Assembly: GCA_011947345.1 (NCBI GenBank) | Contig: JAAVTG010000064.1 | Span: forward strand, 372,001-436,000 | Source of the DNA: Phytophthora quininea | Lineage: Eukaryota > Oomycota > Peronosporomycetes > Peronosporales > Peronosporaceae | Direction of reading: 5' to 3' | DNA length: 64,000 nt | Part shown: piece by piece, positions 11,235 through 20,355 of the stretch | Position numbering within the stretch: the first letter of the stretch is position 1 | Layout: each line of letters begins with the position of its first letter | Notes under the pieces: generated by a model | Seen by the model: only the letters and a program-made list of their open reading frames with translations | The model's database searches: none | What the model was told of the DNA's origin: nothing | Position numbers and translations under genes: made by a program

Positions 11235-12115
11235 CTACTGCGCCTTCTTCTTGGACGCCTGGGCAAGGGCCTTGTTGGTGGCTCCCCAGAACAGCAGCAC
11301 CTGCAGCACCAGCGTGCCGTTGAGCAGGATAGCCACACTGAAGCCCGCCAGCTGAACGGGGTCCCCGTCTCCTGCATGGTCGTGAACAACCGCGCCACTG
11401 AGCCGCCCAGGTTCAGCACCAACGTGATCAGCGCCAATTGACCTGTGTGGCCTTGCTTGAAGTTTGACAGGATCTAACAAAACACAACCAAATTAGTCAT
11501 TACTCCGTAAAATGCATCATCACTATAGCCACTCACCTGCGGAATGCGAGCCACAATGCTCACAGGGATGCCAGCCGACGCCAGCAGCCACTGATGCTCC
11601 GGTGGGATGGCGTACATCCCCACCGCCATCGCAGCAAACACCACCACCAGACCCAAGCGAGTGGACACAGGGATCTTGGGCGTGTAGAAGGCCCAGAGCA
11701 GGAGCACCAGAACCACATTTTGAGCCAGGATGACCAGGTTCTCGCCCCATGTACTGACGGGGTATCCTCGCAGCACGTTGTAGATGGTGCTGGACAGGTA
11801 GAGCACCACCTCCATGTAGAAGGCGGACGGGGTCAGTCCCGTGACATCCTTGGCCCCGAGGATCTTGAGGATCTGAGGCAGCTTCAGGATGAGGCTGCCC
11901 GTGATGATGGCGTAGCTAAGCGCCTTGGAGACCACAGCCTTGATACACTCGACGTTAGCGAAGTCGTGGTCCTGCACAAAGGCGTCGAAGCACTTGGGAG
12001 TGAAGAGCCCGAACACCAACTCGCTTTGGTCGCTCGACTGAGCCATCACGTCAGTGGAGAGCAGCGCCACAGCTAACGCAGCAGCGCCGCAGACAGCGGT
12101 CGTGCTTGACGCCAT
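11235..12115 (-). CDS. MPDU1: MPDU1-like PQ-loop membrane protein
   Basis: Exons are 12115-11537 and 11473-11235, with a 63-bp intron (GTGAGT donor, TTGTTAG acceptor). The protein begins with a hydrophobic segment. It carries two PQ-loop repeats (LKLPQILKILGAKDVTGLTP and, at the exon junction, VARIPQ plus ILSNFKQGHTGQLALIT) within several membrane helices. It ends in a Lys-rich tail (ASKKKAQ) that could act as an ER-retention signal. MPDU1 proteins are needed for use of dolichol-phosphate mannose and glucose in ER glycosylation. The second exon changes frame at the GGGGACCCC sequence around 11358-11366. Adding one base gives 272 residues, the usual family size, so I read this as a sequence error. 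Confidence 0.85.
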
Positions 12116-12714
12116 CGTCTCAGTTGGGGAAAGTATCAAATGACGTGGACTTCTTGGTGTGTCACACACGAAAATGCTTCAACTTACAATTCGTCTGCAC
12201 TTTCAAGCAATCAAAACAAGACTCAATTGCCCAGTGCTTTTAAACACGTCGCTTCCTTCTTGTCTCTCGCCATTCTTCACTTGCTCCGACATAAAAAATC
12301 AACGCACGAAGCTTGGTCGAATACGCATCACTTGAATTTACCGCGTGGTTGTTTGTCGCTGCAGGCCTGGCAGCGTGTGGACTGTCCGTCACTGCAGACG
12401 AAGTCTGTCGCTGTCAAAGCGAAGCATGAGAATGATCTTCTGCAAGATCGGTTGGCGAAGCTGTTAGAAGTCTAGCAAACGGGTGGTGGCCAAGCGGCCA
12501 TAGCAGGAGCTCTTTATGAGAGTTGCCGACTGGAGATGTCGCTCTACCTCTCTCGGTGGTCACTCATGCCATGGTCGTGTCCTAGTATAGCTGGGAATGG
12601 GCTCACAAGATGGATGGATGGCTTGTGTGGTCAAGGGGTTTAGGCTGAGAGCTTCCTCCTCGTGCTCGGCACGTGTACATGTAGAAAGGCGCGGTTAAGC
12701 CGTGGGAATCTTAC

Positions 12715-13047
12715 TTTGAGTTTTACCTCCAACTGCGCAAGTCTTCTACTTTCCTGTTTGCCACTCTCTCGCAGCGCAAAGCTGCTATCTTTAACAAAAT
12801 AACAATCACATGTGTTTTTGCCTGGTAACCACACAGCGTGGTCGACTGTAAAGAAGGCACCCACCTCCATCTGCAATCGAACTGCTTGCTGCTCAGCCAC
12901 ACGACGAGCACTGATCTCCTTGTGGAGCCGATTTTGAAGAGTAGCAAACGTCAAGCTTGCTTCGGGGATGGTGATGTTCTGCTCAATGCTTCGCACCATC
13001 CAGAGTTGTTGCGCAGTTTCCTGCGTGTCGAATTGCTCTCCATCAGC
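12715..13047 (-). pseudogene. Coiled-coil gene fragment
   Basis: Two candidate exons on the minus strand, 13047-12865 and 12784-12715, have plausible splice ends (CAAG acceptor, GTGGGT donor, GATAG acceptor, GTAAGA donor). They encode a charged, coiled-coil-like sequence (ATLQNRLHKEISARRVAEQQ, then ESGKQESRRLAQLEVKLK). No start codon, no further exons and no recognisable domain could be found. It may be a remnant or part of a gene whose other exons I missed. In the flanking 12116-12714 the only other protein-like piece is a plus-strand stretch near 12362-12475 (HENDLLQDRLAKLLEV). Confidence 0.33.
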
Positions 13048-13077
13048 CTTGAATGGAAAATAGCAAAGTGAAAGGTT

Positions 13078-14748
13078 TTGAAGACGATGAAGAAAAAGCC
13101 CATGAAATTGCGAAATACACTGCCATCGGCAATGGTTTCGCCGACCTCTGGACCCCATCGAGCCGACGTTCCAGTATCCGCACGGTTCTTACGTAGGCTA
13201 TCTGGAGTTTATCACGCGTTGTCTACCATTCATGTCAGTCACCAGGGCTACAAGTACTCTATTGAACGGGTGTTGGCGCTGGACGAATACACACGCTCGA
13301 CCTCCTTCGGGCGAGTTCTGCTGGTTTGTGTTGGCACACCGAAGCCGATGATGGTGTTGGTACTATTACAAGAACTCATTCCGCTCCGCAGTGTACAAGA
13401 TGGATGGAGAACTAACTATGGGTTCTGGATCCGGGATAGTCTCGTGGGAGGCGCAATAGCGCTGGCGGTGTCTGTACAAGTGGAGTTCTTCTTACGAATT
13501 CCAATATCCGCTCCCAACACGGCCACATCGCTCTTCTTGCCTCGTTTGGCTTTGTGGTATCACCCATTTTAATCGCCCATTATTACGTGTTTCCGATACC
13601 GTTTATGCTTTGCTCACGATAGGACCCACTGTTGCTGTCCTTGTTGGTTCTTTCCGTGTCGTCGTGGGCCGACGCACTTTTGCGAGTGTTCTCACAAGTC
13701 GATATGAGCTCATCCGTTTACTGGCATTTTTCACAGCACAGTCAAGTTTATCTTTCATTTACCCCGCCTATCAAGTGTTTTTCAATGCCGTTACTGATGT
13801 GAACACCAACTACGAGTTGCCGATAATTTCGATGCTGCCTGTGATCAAGATCACTTTGCAAAATGTTATCGCGCGCACTATGGCACATGTGGAGGATATG
13901 GTACCCGAGTCGGTTGTCTTCTCGGCGGATTTCTTTAGCGCAACATCCATGGCAACGTTCATGCAGAATACTTCGTCAAATACTGCCATTGTGGCGGTCG
14001 GTTTCGTTCAGTTGGCCCTAGTCATTAAGTCACTTGATAAGAAAACTACCGAGATTCGACAAAAGCTGGCACGGCAACAAGACGCAGACACACCAAGGCT
14101 TTTTTGACGAGGTTTGTGATTTATGTCGCTCTCTTGATAAATCACCACTTGCAATGCAGTCAAAACTCCATTTAAACAGTGCTACAAACAATGTTGTGCC
14201 AATTGAATCTAAACGTGTGGATACTAAAGATCCTCGAACGGCGAGCACGCATTCCTCAAGGCAACAGACCAAGGTTCTTGAAAAGGCCCTCGCAGTTTTC
14301 TTTACCTCAGAGTGCGTGGTTTTAACGGAGTATCTGGAAGCATTTATTCCCATATTCTACAGCCTATTTGTGCTGGTAATGGTTCGCCACCAAACTCTCA
14401 GTACCACATCGAACTAGCCGGCATCACGGAAGAAAACGGGAAAGTATGGTTCTGAATGTGCTTGTGTACGCACTGCTTGAAATGATTTCATTCTTGGCGT
14501 TGGTATTCGCGATGAACCGCAAGTGCAACATGCGGCTATTACACCATCTAGCCTTCGTACTAGAGACGCAAATGCCTGTTATCCAGGTCAAGATGGTTGT
14601 TTGGATGCTACTCACGATAAGCTTCCGCGTAGTACACTTCGGTACGTGGACAATAAACTATTTGCCATATTCGCACTGACCAAGCGGCACATATGCTACA
14701 GGAATCGATTTCACATTCCACTTCGAGTGGCTGCATGGTCAGAAATAA
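13078..14748 (+). CDS. Multi-pass membrane protein of an oomycete-restricted family (frame-broken)
   Basis: Successive pieces match, in the right order, the pattern I associate with a large Phytophthora family of about 500-600-residue membrane proteins. They are a segment with YKYSIERVLALDEYTRS, QELIPLRSVQDGW and NYGFWIRDSLVGG; a VFPIPF helix; LPIISMLPVIKITLQNVIAR with MAHVEDMVPE and VVFSADFF; then FTSECVVLTEYLEAFIPIFY; and VLNVLVYALLEMISF. A last 60-bp intron (14642-14701) joins 'VHFG' to IDFTFHFEWLHGQK and the stop at 14746. The pieces lie in different frames. Each switch can be made by single-base steps, so the gene may be intact but badly sequenced, or it may be decayed. The start codon is uncertain. 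The biochemical role of the family is unknown to me. Confidence 0.55.
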
Positions 14749-14950
14749 TCTCGTCTGAGAGGATTTACGTTGATTTCCACTTGTCAATTGTCGTCACGCA
14801 ATTTTCGGCGATAGCACTTCAACTTGCTAGCATGGTAAAACCTAGGTATGTGCACCCAAAAGTATGCTTCAAGTTGAAGCGACCATCACTCCTTCCGCAT
14901 TCAACAACTCCAGCCCACTCCGCATTCTGCCAGCAGGAACGCAAGTGTCA

Positions 14951-15318
14951 ATGAGAGTCTTCAACTGCATTGTCCTAGGTGGGGGCCAGGAACTCACCGT
15001 GAAGATGGAGAAGCGGCAGACTGTTGCGCAGATCAAACACGCCATCGTCGAGAAGAAGTTTAGGTTTACTTCCAACAGGCTCCAGCTGTATCGCGCCTAC
15101 ATGGGGGAACTTGGTTGAGGGCAACGGTAGAGCAACGGCGCGGCCTGCGAAATTTGCGCGATCCTCGCGTGATTGCAGCAGTCGTTGCCCACTACGAGTC
15201 GATGAACCCGCTTGACCAAGTAGACGACAGCGCGCTCAATCTGCCGTACATCCCTGCCAGTGGAGAGATCCACATTGTCGCGGTGATGCCGACTGGTAAA
15301 ACTTTGATGGAGCGATAA
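14951..15318 (+). CDS. Isolated Crinkler (CRN) N-terminal header, LFLAK-like
   Basis: From ATG 14951 the sequence shows the ubiquitin-like CRN header: MRVFNCIVLGG, a beta strand, QTVAQIKHAIVEKK, and LQLYRAY at the position of the LFLAK motif. A segment MNPLDQVDDSALNLPYIPAS and then EIHIVAVMP follow, corresponding to the closing HVLVVVP-type motif. The frame changes at the GGGGG run at 15103-15107. The two parts together would be about 122 residues and stop at 15316-15318, immediately after the header. CRN proteins of oomycetes use this header for export and host-cell delivery, followed by a variable effector body. Here no body follows. It may be a header-only remnant or one partner of a recombining pair. 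Confidence 0.6.
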
Positions 15319-15869
15319 CACTTCTCACTATTGTAACCGATATATCTGAGGCTGCGGAGGCTGCTGCCTGCGCTTTCTCGACTGGATCACTTGCGATTGT
15401 ATGTGCCGTCCCCGCCAAGTCTCATCTCCTACCTGTGGCTGCTGTTTGCTGGGTCACATGCTGCACGAATCAATTTGCTGTGCAGCGATTGCGTTTGGAG
15501 TTACGCTACTGTGGACCGTTGTTTGCGCCTTCATTGCAGTGTTCGCGAGTGTCTACCCCGACGAAATCACGGTCAGAATCTGGCAAAACACTACACCGCT
15601 GGTAATGCTGTACTGCTGCAGCGCAATGTATTGGCCTCGAATCCGGCGGACGGCTCGAGACCCGTAAGAAAGGCAGTTTTGGCGAATCTCGTTACTACGC
15701 CGAGAGGAGAATTCCAACTTTTACAATGAAGCACCATTTGACCCTCAAGGGGCTAACATTTTCTCCATCGTAACGGTTTTCTGGCGTGAGAGCACTCATT
15801 GTCTGGTTTGATTATCATGTGTATTGATCTCTAATCACCCACTCTGAGTGTGTCACTCTGGTCTGCCGT
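15319..15869. other. No supported gene
   Basis: Plus-strand frames contain a hydrophobic stretch (about 15460-15600) that could be two membrane helices, but there is no start, splice pattern or domain to support a gene. The stop of the minus-strand TPR gene marks the right edge. Confidence 0.4.
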
Positions 15870-16875
15870 CTATAGTTCGTCCTTCTCGGTCTCCACATCG
15901 TTCTTGTACTCCCTCACCTCATTCAATGTCTTCGCGCTCGCCTTAGTGATAGCGTCGTCTTCACCGTAAATACGAACCGCAATTCTATGAGCGTGCTCCA
16001 GCAGTTTAATCGCCTCGTCCACCTTCTGCTGGCGCATCTTCACCCCCGCCAGCGCGTTCAAACTGAACGCGTACGAGAGCGTGTCTTCCCCATCACGCTG
16101 TAAGAACACGACGCTCGCCGTCTCCGCGGCCCGCAACGCTGGTTCCACCTCATTGACTGCGAGATGCGCCGTCGATAGCTCCATGTACAGCTCTGCGACT
16201 CCCGTCGTGAGTCCATTAACTTCCGCCCCTGAGCCTCCACTGTTTTCTTCAAAGTGCTCAGATGTTTCTTCTTGTTGCCCAACTTCTTATATCCCTCAGC
16301 GATTCTCATCGACGCTTCAATGTACGCTTCATGCGTCACACCCAGCCCCTTCTTGACGTGTTTGCGGAGGATCTTGTACTTCTGAATGGCCTTCTTGTAC
16401 TGCTCCTTGGCCATGTACGCGTCTGCCAGACTCCTGAGCGACAGTCCCAGCGACGGGTGACTGTCTCCGTAGATCTTCTCCACCATTTTCACCGAGTCCT
16501 CGAGCACTTCAATGGCCTCGTCGTACTGTTTGGCTCGGATCAGGACGGACCCGTAGTCGTTCAGGATCTGCGCATAGAGCGCCGCATCCTGCGAGATATC
16601 CTGCGGGTCAGTGATAGCGTGTCGTCCCTCGCCAAAGACGCGGTCGTGCAGCAGTTTGATGGCGCCACGGAGCTTCTCGATGGCCCCCGGAAGTCCTTGC
16701 CGTCGTTGAGCTTCATGCCGGCGTTGCGCAGGCCGCGGATCTCCTGGATGACGGGGTCGTTGTCTCGGGCGTTGGCGCTGGAGGTTGGCTCCGGCGTCTT
16801 GGCCTCATTGGCGGCAGCAAGGGCGCTGCAGACCAGCAGCAAGAGCAGCAGGAAGGCCACGTACGCGGATCTCAT
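15870..16875 (-). CDS. Secreted or ER-targeted TPR-repeat protein (kinesin-light-chain-like repeats)
   Basis: The ATG at 16875 opens a clear signal peptide (MRSAYVAFLLLLLLVCSALA). Next come TPR units of the kinesin light chain type, for example YDEAIEVLEDSVKMVEKIYG, SLGLSLRSLADAYMAKEQYK and DEAIKLLEHAHRIAVRIYGE. The protein should lie outside the cytosol and act as a binding scaffold; its partner is not evident. The reading frame switches twice, at the CCCCC run 16684-16688 and the CCCC run 16226-16229 (plus-strand bases). One extra base at each gives 335 residues ending EKDEL. The C-terminal 'KDEL' is the classical ER-retrieval signal, so the product is probably an ER-lumen protein and not secreted. 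Confidence 0.75.
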
Positions 16876-16934
16876 CGTCGCTGCGAAAATGGGTCGTCGT
16901 ACCCATTTTATATACCGCAAATGGGTATTTTCAG
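16876..16934. promoter_or_regulatory. Very short bidirectional promoter
   Basis: Only 59 bp separate the start codons of the divergent TPR gene (16875, minus) and the 16935 gene (plus). Any core promoter for both must lie here or inside the transcribed regions. The stretch contains two ATGGGT-type copies (GGGTCGTCGTACCCATTTTATATACC then AAATGGGTATTTTC), the first part of which is an inverted GGGT/ACCC arrangement. No other element can be named. Confidence 0.4.
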
Positions 16935-17651
16935 ATGGCCAAGAAGAGCAAGAAGCGAAGTGCTGCTGCCGGCAAGAAGAATGCGGCCGAGCTGTTTGTT
17001 GACATGCAGAAGAAGGGCAAGCGCTGGTACGAGAAGGAGTGCAAAGGAATTGCACTGATCGAGGGCTTCCAGTCGGCGCTGGCGGCGCTTCGAGCTGCTC
17101 AGCAGACCGTGGACCATGTGGATGACAATGAGCTCACTGGTCTGGCTGGCAATCTCGAGATGGATCCGTGGCTGGCGGAGGATCTGTACCAGCAACTGCA
17201 GGAGCTTCCTACGGGCTTTGAAGAGCTGTTGCAGGAGATGTATACTTTGCAAGCCCAGGCAGCAGAGATTGGTGCGTGACGATGGAGTTTAGGAAGAGAC
17301 AGAGGCAGCTCTGACCCTGAGGGTGTTTACAGTGCGAACTGCAGATGAAGATGCACCCAGCGATGCGATGAGGTTGGCATCAATCGACTACTTGCAGATG
17401 ATCAATCAGGAACTAACCACGTTCGAGAACGAGTACCAACATGTGGTACGTTTGTGACGGCCATTATTGTCACTTGAGCACAAACTGATGATCAATACCC
17501 ACAGGAAGCTCTGCTGAAGCTCATTTCGTTTGAGACGACGACGGACGAACTGCGCACGCTCGTCATTTCCTGGACCACGTCGCCGTTCCTCGAGCCTGCG
17601 CAATCGCGCGCATTCTTCCAGCGGCATCAACTGTCCCAAACCAGTTCCTAG
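16935..17651 (+). CDS. Conserved-looking hypothetical protein, three exons (198 aa)
   Basis: Exons are 16935-17271, 17333-17445 and 17505-17651. Both introns (61 and 59 bp) have good ends (GTGCGT...TTTACAG, GTACGT...CCACAG). All exons join in frame without any correction. The protein starts with a Lys-rich nuclear-signal-like patch (MAKKSKKRSAAAGKK). It continues as an all-helical, Gln/Leu-rich chain (LYQQLQELPTGFEELLQEMY) and ends with EALLKLISFETTTDELRTLV. It contains no signal peptide, membrane helix or catalytic motif. I do not recognise the family. The helical, charged composition suggests a small scaffold or adaptor. Confidence 0.7.
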
Positions 17652-17744
17652 TCTACCAAAACTCAACGCCACAGTCTCTCAATATAATAACATTTCCCCC
17701 ATGTTGTCAGTCTCCACAGCTCTGTCGACAAATTCTCTTTTCGG

Positions 17745-18197
17745 TCACTTGGTCTCCACAAATTGCGCGCACAGGTCGTTGATATCTTCCAGACAGAGCC
17801 CCGCGAAAAGTTTTCTTGCGCCTGCAATTATAACAATAATGGTCAACACTTGTATTCACCGATGGTCGTAAACTTTCTCCATCGTTCACCTTCTTCAGCT
17901 TGCGCTGGATGCGATTAGTCTCCTGGGACGAGAAATACGGAGCCAAGAATTTGTCCATCGCGTCCTCTACCGAGTCGGTGGCTGCAATGGCATTGTCCTG
18001 GTCCGTGGGGATAAAGATCCCAGAGGTGGTGGGCGCGGCAGGCTCCTCATCGTACTGGATACATTGTTGGTCAGAGATTCAGGATACAGATACTAGATAC
18101 ACGTGCGCACCATGTCGTTCCATTGCACGCGGCAGTGGGTCTTCTTGCGCACCACAGGGTAGCGCTCCAGCAGACGCATGAACTCGCCTTCGTCCAT
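17745..18197 (-). CDS. Small hypothetical protein, three exons (about 109 aa)
   Basis: Exons are 18197-18111, 18054-17890 and 17821-17745, with introns of 56 and 68 bp (GTGCGC and GTGAAC donors, CCAG and GCAG acceptors). The protein starts MDEGEFMRLLERYPVVRKKT and has a middle with SVEDAMDKFLAPYFSS. It ends LEDINDLCAQFVETK when one base is added to the TTTT run at 17811-17814 (plus-strand bases). With that base the length is an exact multiple of three. No known domain was recognised. It is probably soluble and helical. It is convergent with the 16935 gene and divergent from HIS1, with about 200 bp of shared upstream DNA. Confidence 0.6.
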
Positions 18198-18404
18198 GGC
18201 AACAGTTTATTGATAATAATGCGAGAAATTATAAATTCGTATTGTATTCATACCAATATCAAGTGTAGCAAATTTTCGCCTGGCTTTGAGCCTCAGAAAA
18301 TACTCGTGGCTGAAACGCGGATAGCGCAATCAGATTCAGATTTATAATAGCGTCTCTTGGCAGCCATACGTCACACTTTGCGATTCCTCCATTCAACATC
18401 AACA

Positions 18405-19363
18405 ATGTCGTCGACGCCGCCCGCGCCCGTGCCCAAGTCAGAGGACCGACTGCTGTTCGCCATCCCCAAGAAGGGCCGTCTGCACGACAAGATCATCCAG
18501 CTCATCAAGGGCGCCGGCCTCAGCTACCACCGGGTAAAGTCTCATCATTTATTGTACCCACCCGAATTGACACACTAACGGACGCCTCTATTGCAGCCGA
18601 ACCGCGTGGACATTGCGCTCTGCTCGAGTCTCCCCGTGACGCTGGTGTTCCTGCCAGCTGCTGACATCGCCACGTACGTGGGAGAAGGTAATCTGGACAT
18701 CGGTATCACTGGCCAGGACATTGTGGCCGAGACCAAGACGTCGGTCGAGGAGCTCCTGCAGCTGGGCTTCGGCAAGTGCAGTCTCGGTGTGCAAACGCCC
18801 GTCAAGGATGCCGTCACGGACCCCAAAATCCTGGCGGGTAAGCGCATCGTGACGTCGTTCCCGGAAGTCACGCGCGACTACTTCAAACAGTTCGAGACGG
18901 AAGCCACTGGCCCCACCAAGATCAAGTACGTGTCGGGGTCTGTGGAAGCGGCCTGCTCGCTGGGACTGGCTGACGGTATCGTGGATCTTGTGGAGACTGG
19001 CACCACCATGAAGGCCGCAGGACTGGAGATGATCTCGACCATCCTGACGACTCAGGCTGTGCTGATCGCCAACCCGCAGTCGGCCCACAAGGACCTGGTG
19101 CACAAGGTCCACCAGCGCATTCTGGGCTACATCACCGCCACCAAGTACCGAATGGTCACGTACAATGTGGACCAGGAGAAGCTCGACGCGGCTACCAAGG
19201 TCACCCCGGACGTCGCTCGCCGACGATCAACTCGCTGGTGGGTGGAGGCTACGCCGTCTCGGCGATGGTGGAGGCAGACACTGTGTCGGACGTCATGGAC
19301 CAGCTCCACGACGTGGGCGCCACGGACATCATGATCTTCAACATTGAAAACTGCCGCGCCTAA
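18405..19363 (+). CDS. HIS1: ATP phosphoribosyltransferase (histidine biosynthesis, first step)
   Basis: Exons are 18405-18533 and 18597-19363; the intron of 63 bp has GTAAAG and TTGCAG ends. The protein joins ATP and PRPP to give phosphoribosyl-ATP. Family signatures are LLFAIPKKGRLHDKI at the start, HRPNRVDIAL across the intron, EGNLDIGITGQDIVAET, and the PRPP-binding segment SGSVEAACSLGLADGIVDLV with ETGTTMKAAGL. It ends in a long-form regulatory C-terminus (VGGGYAVSAMV, then IMIFNIENCRA), expected to carry histidine feedback. The frame shifts at the CCCC run 19204-19207. One added base gives 298 residues, the normal size. An essential enzyme with an otherwise perfect sequence argues for a sequencing error. 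Confidence 0.95.
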
Positions 19364-19459
19364 GTGGCGTCGTGATTAGCTAGAGTTCCAGTGGAGCAAG
19401 TCTCGCTGCAGTCAATACTTTTCAAACGGATACGATCGATGGAGCTGTTGACTTGATGC

Positions 19460-20294
19460 TTGATGACGGAAACAGATTTTTGTGAGCTGGTTGGGGCAAA
19501 TGCGACGCTTTTTCTACAAGCTGATGTTTGGAGGAGGTTCGCTCGACATGGCGTCTGTGAGATGTGCGGAGAATGTCCTGGTCGACGACTTGCGGTGTAC
19601 ATGCCGGTCTGGAGTTGGCAGGAGATAGCACTCTGTCGTGAGCGTGTTTCCCACACTCTCGATCGAACTGGTAGCGGACCTCTATAATCGGTGGGGTGGG
19701 ATCCCTCGGTTTGTGCTGCCCTACGATTACAGACAACGCGATCAGCAGCGTCTAGAAGATTGGGTCACCTTGGTGTCGTTAGAGGCACTTTCTCGATATG
19801 TGGAAAGCGCGCGTGATAATATTGTGGACAACATGCTGCACGTGTGTGTCGACGATGAGTTCAAGTTCTTAAGCTACGCGTTTGTGTCTTGCTATGTGGA
19901 GGAGAAAGTCGTGGCGAATTTGCTTCACTGGAACAAAACGCAGTTTTTCAACACCTGGGTATTACTGCTTGCCGTCTCTCATTTGGGCGACCGTCGCGTT
20001 CGAGCCCCGAATCGATTGTACCAAGTGGTCACATCTCACAGCCGCCCCTTTCAGAAAGAAGACATTGACCGTATCATGGTAAGTATGACCACGGCGCGCC
20101 CACCGACTTTAGAGTTGTATGTCGTGACTTCTTCGTTTGATGGTAACGATTGGAAGACTTATCGGGGCTGCCATGGCGTTGTGAAAAAGGAGATAAAGCC
20201 ACTTCTGTCTATGTGCTGGAACTCGATTTGTCGGCTCATGAAGGCAAATAGCGGGGATCGCTACGGTACAGATCGTGCTCTACCTCGAATATGA
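19460..20294 (+). pseudogene. Crinkler-type effector body fragment
   Basis: Two overlapping frames give a piece with MPVWSWQEIALCR and a piece with ELVADLYNRWGGIPRFVLP. The second continues for about 200 residues (VCVDDEFKFLSYAFVSCYVE). The 'WS-EI--CR' and 'RWGGIPR-VL' motifs are what I associate with one class of CRN C-terminal bodies. No header, signal peptide or start of that kind precedes it, and a one-base frame change lies near 19640. It looks like an effector-body remnant detached from a header. A CRN header without a body lies 4 kb upstream at 14951. The family assignment is from memory of motifs and only moderately certain. Confidence 0.48.
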
Positions 20295-20355
20295 TGATTG
20301 TGGTAGTTTTAATATTTTCTGGTGCTTTGTGGTGGAATCGTTGTAGTTACTATAC

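Noticed and set aside
15391..15729. Membrane-protein gene after the CRN header
   Set aside because: A hydrophobic stretch is present, but two overlapping frames compete, no start or splice sites fit, and no family pattern was seen.
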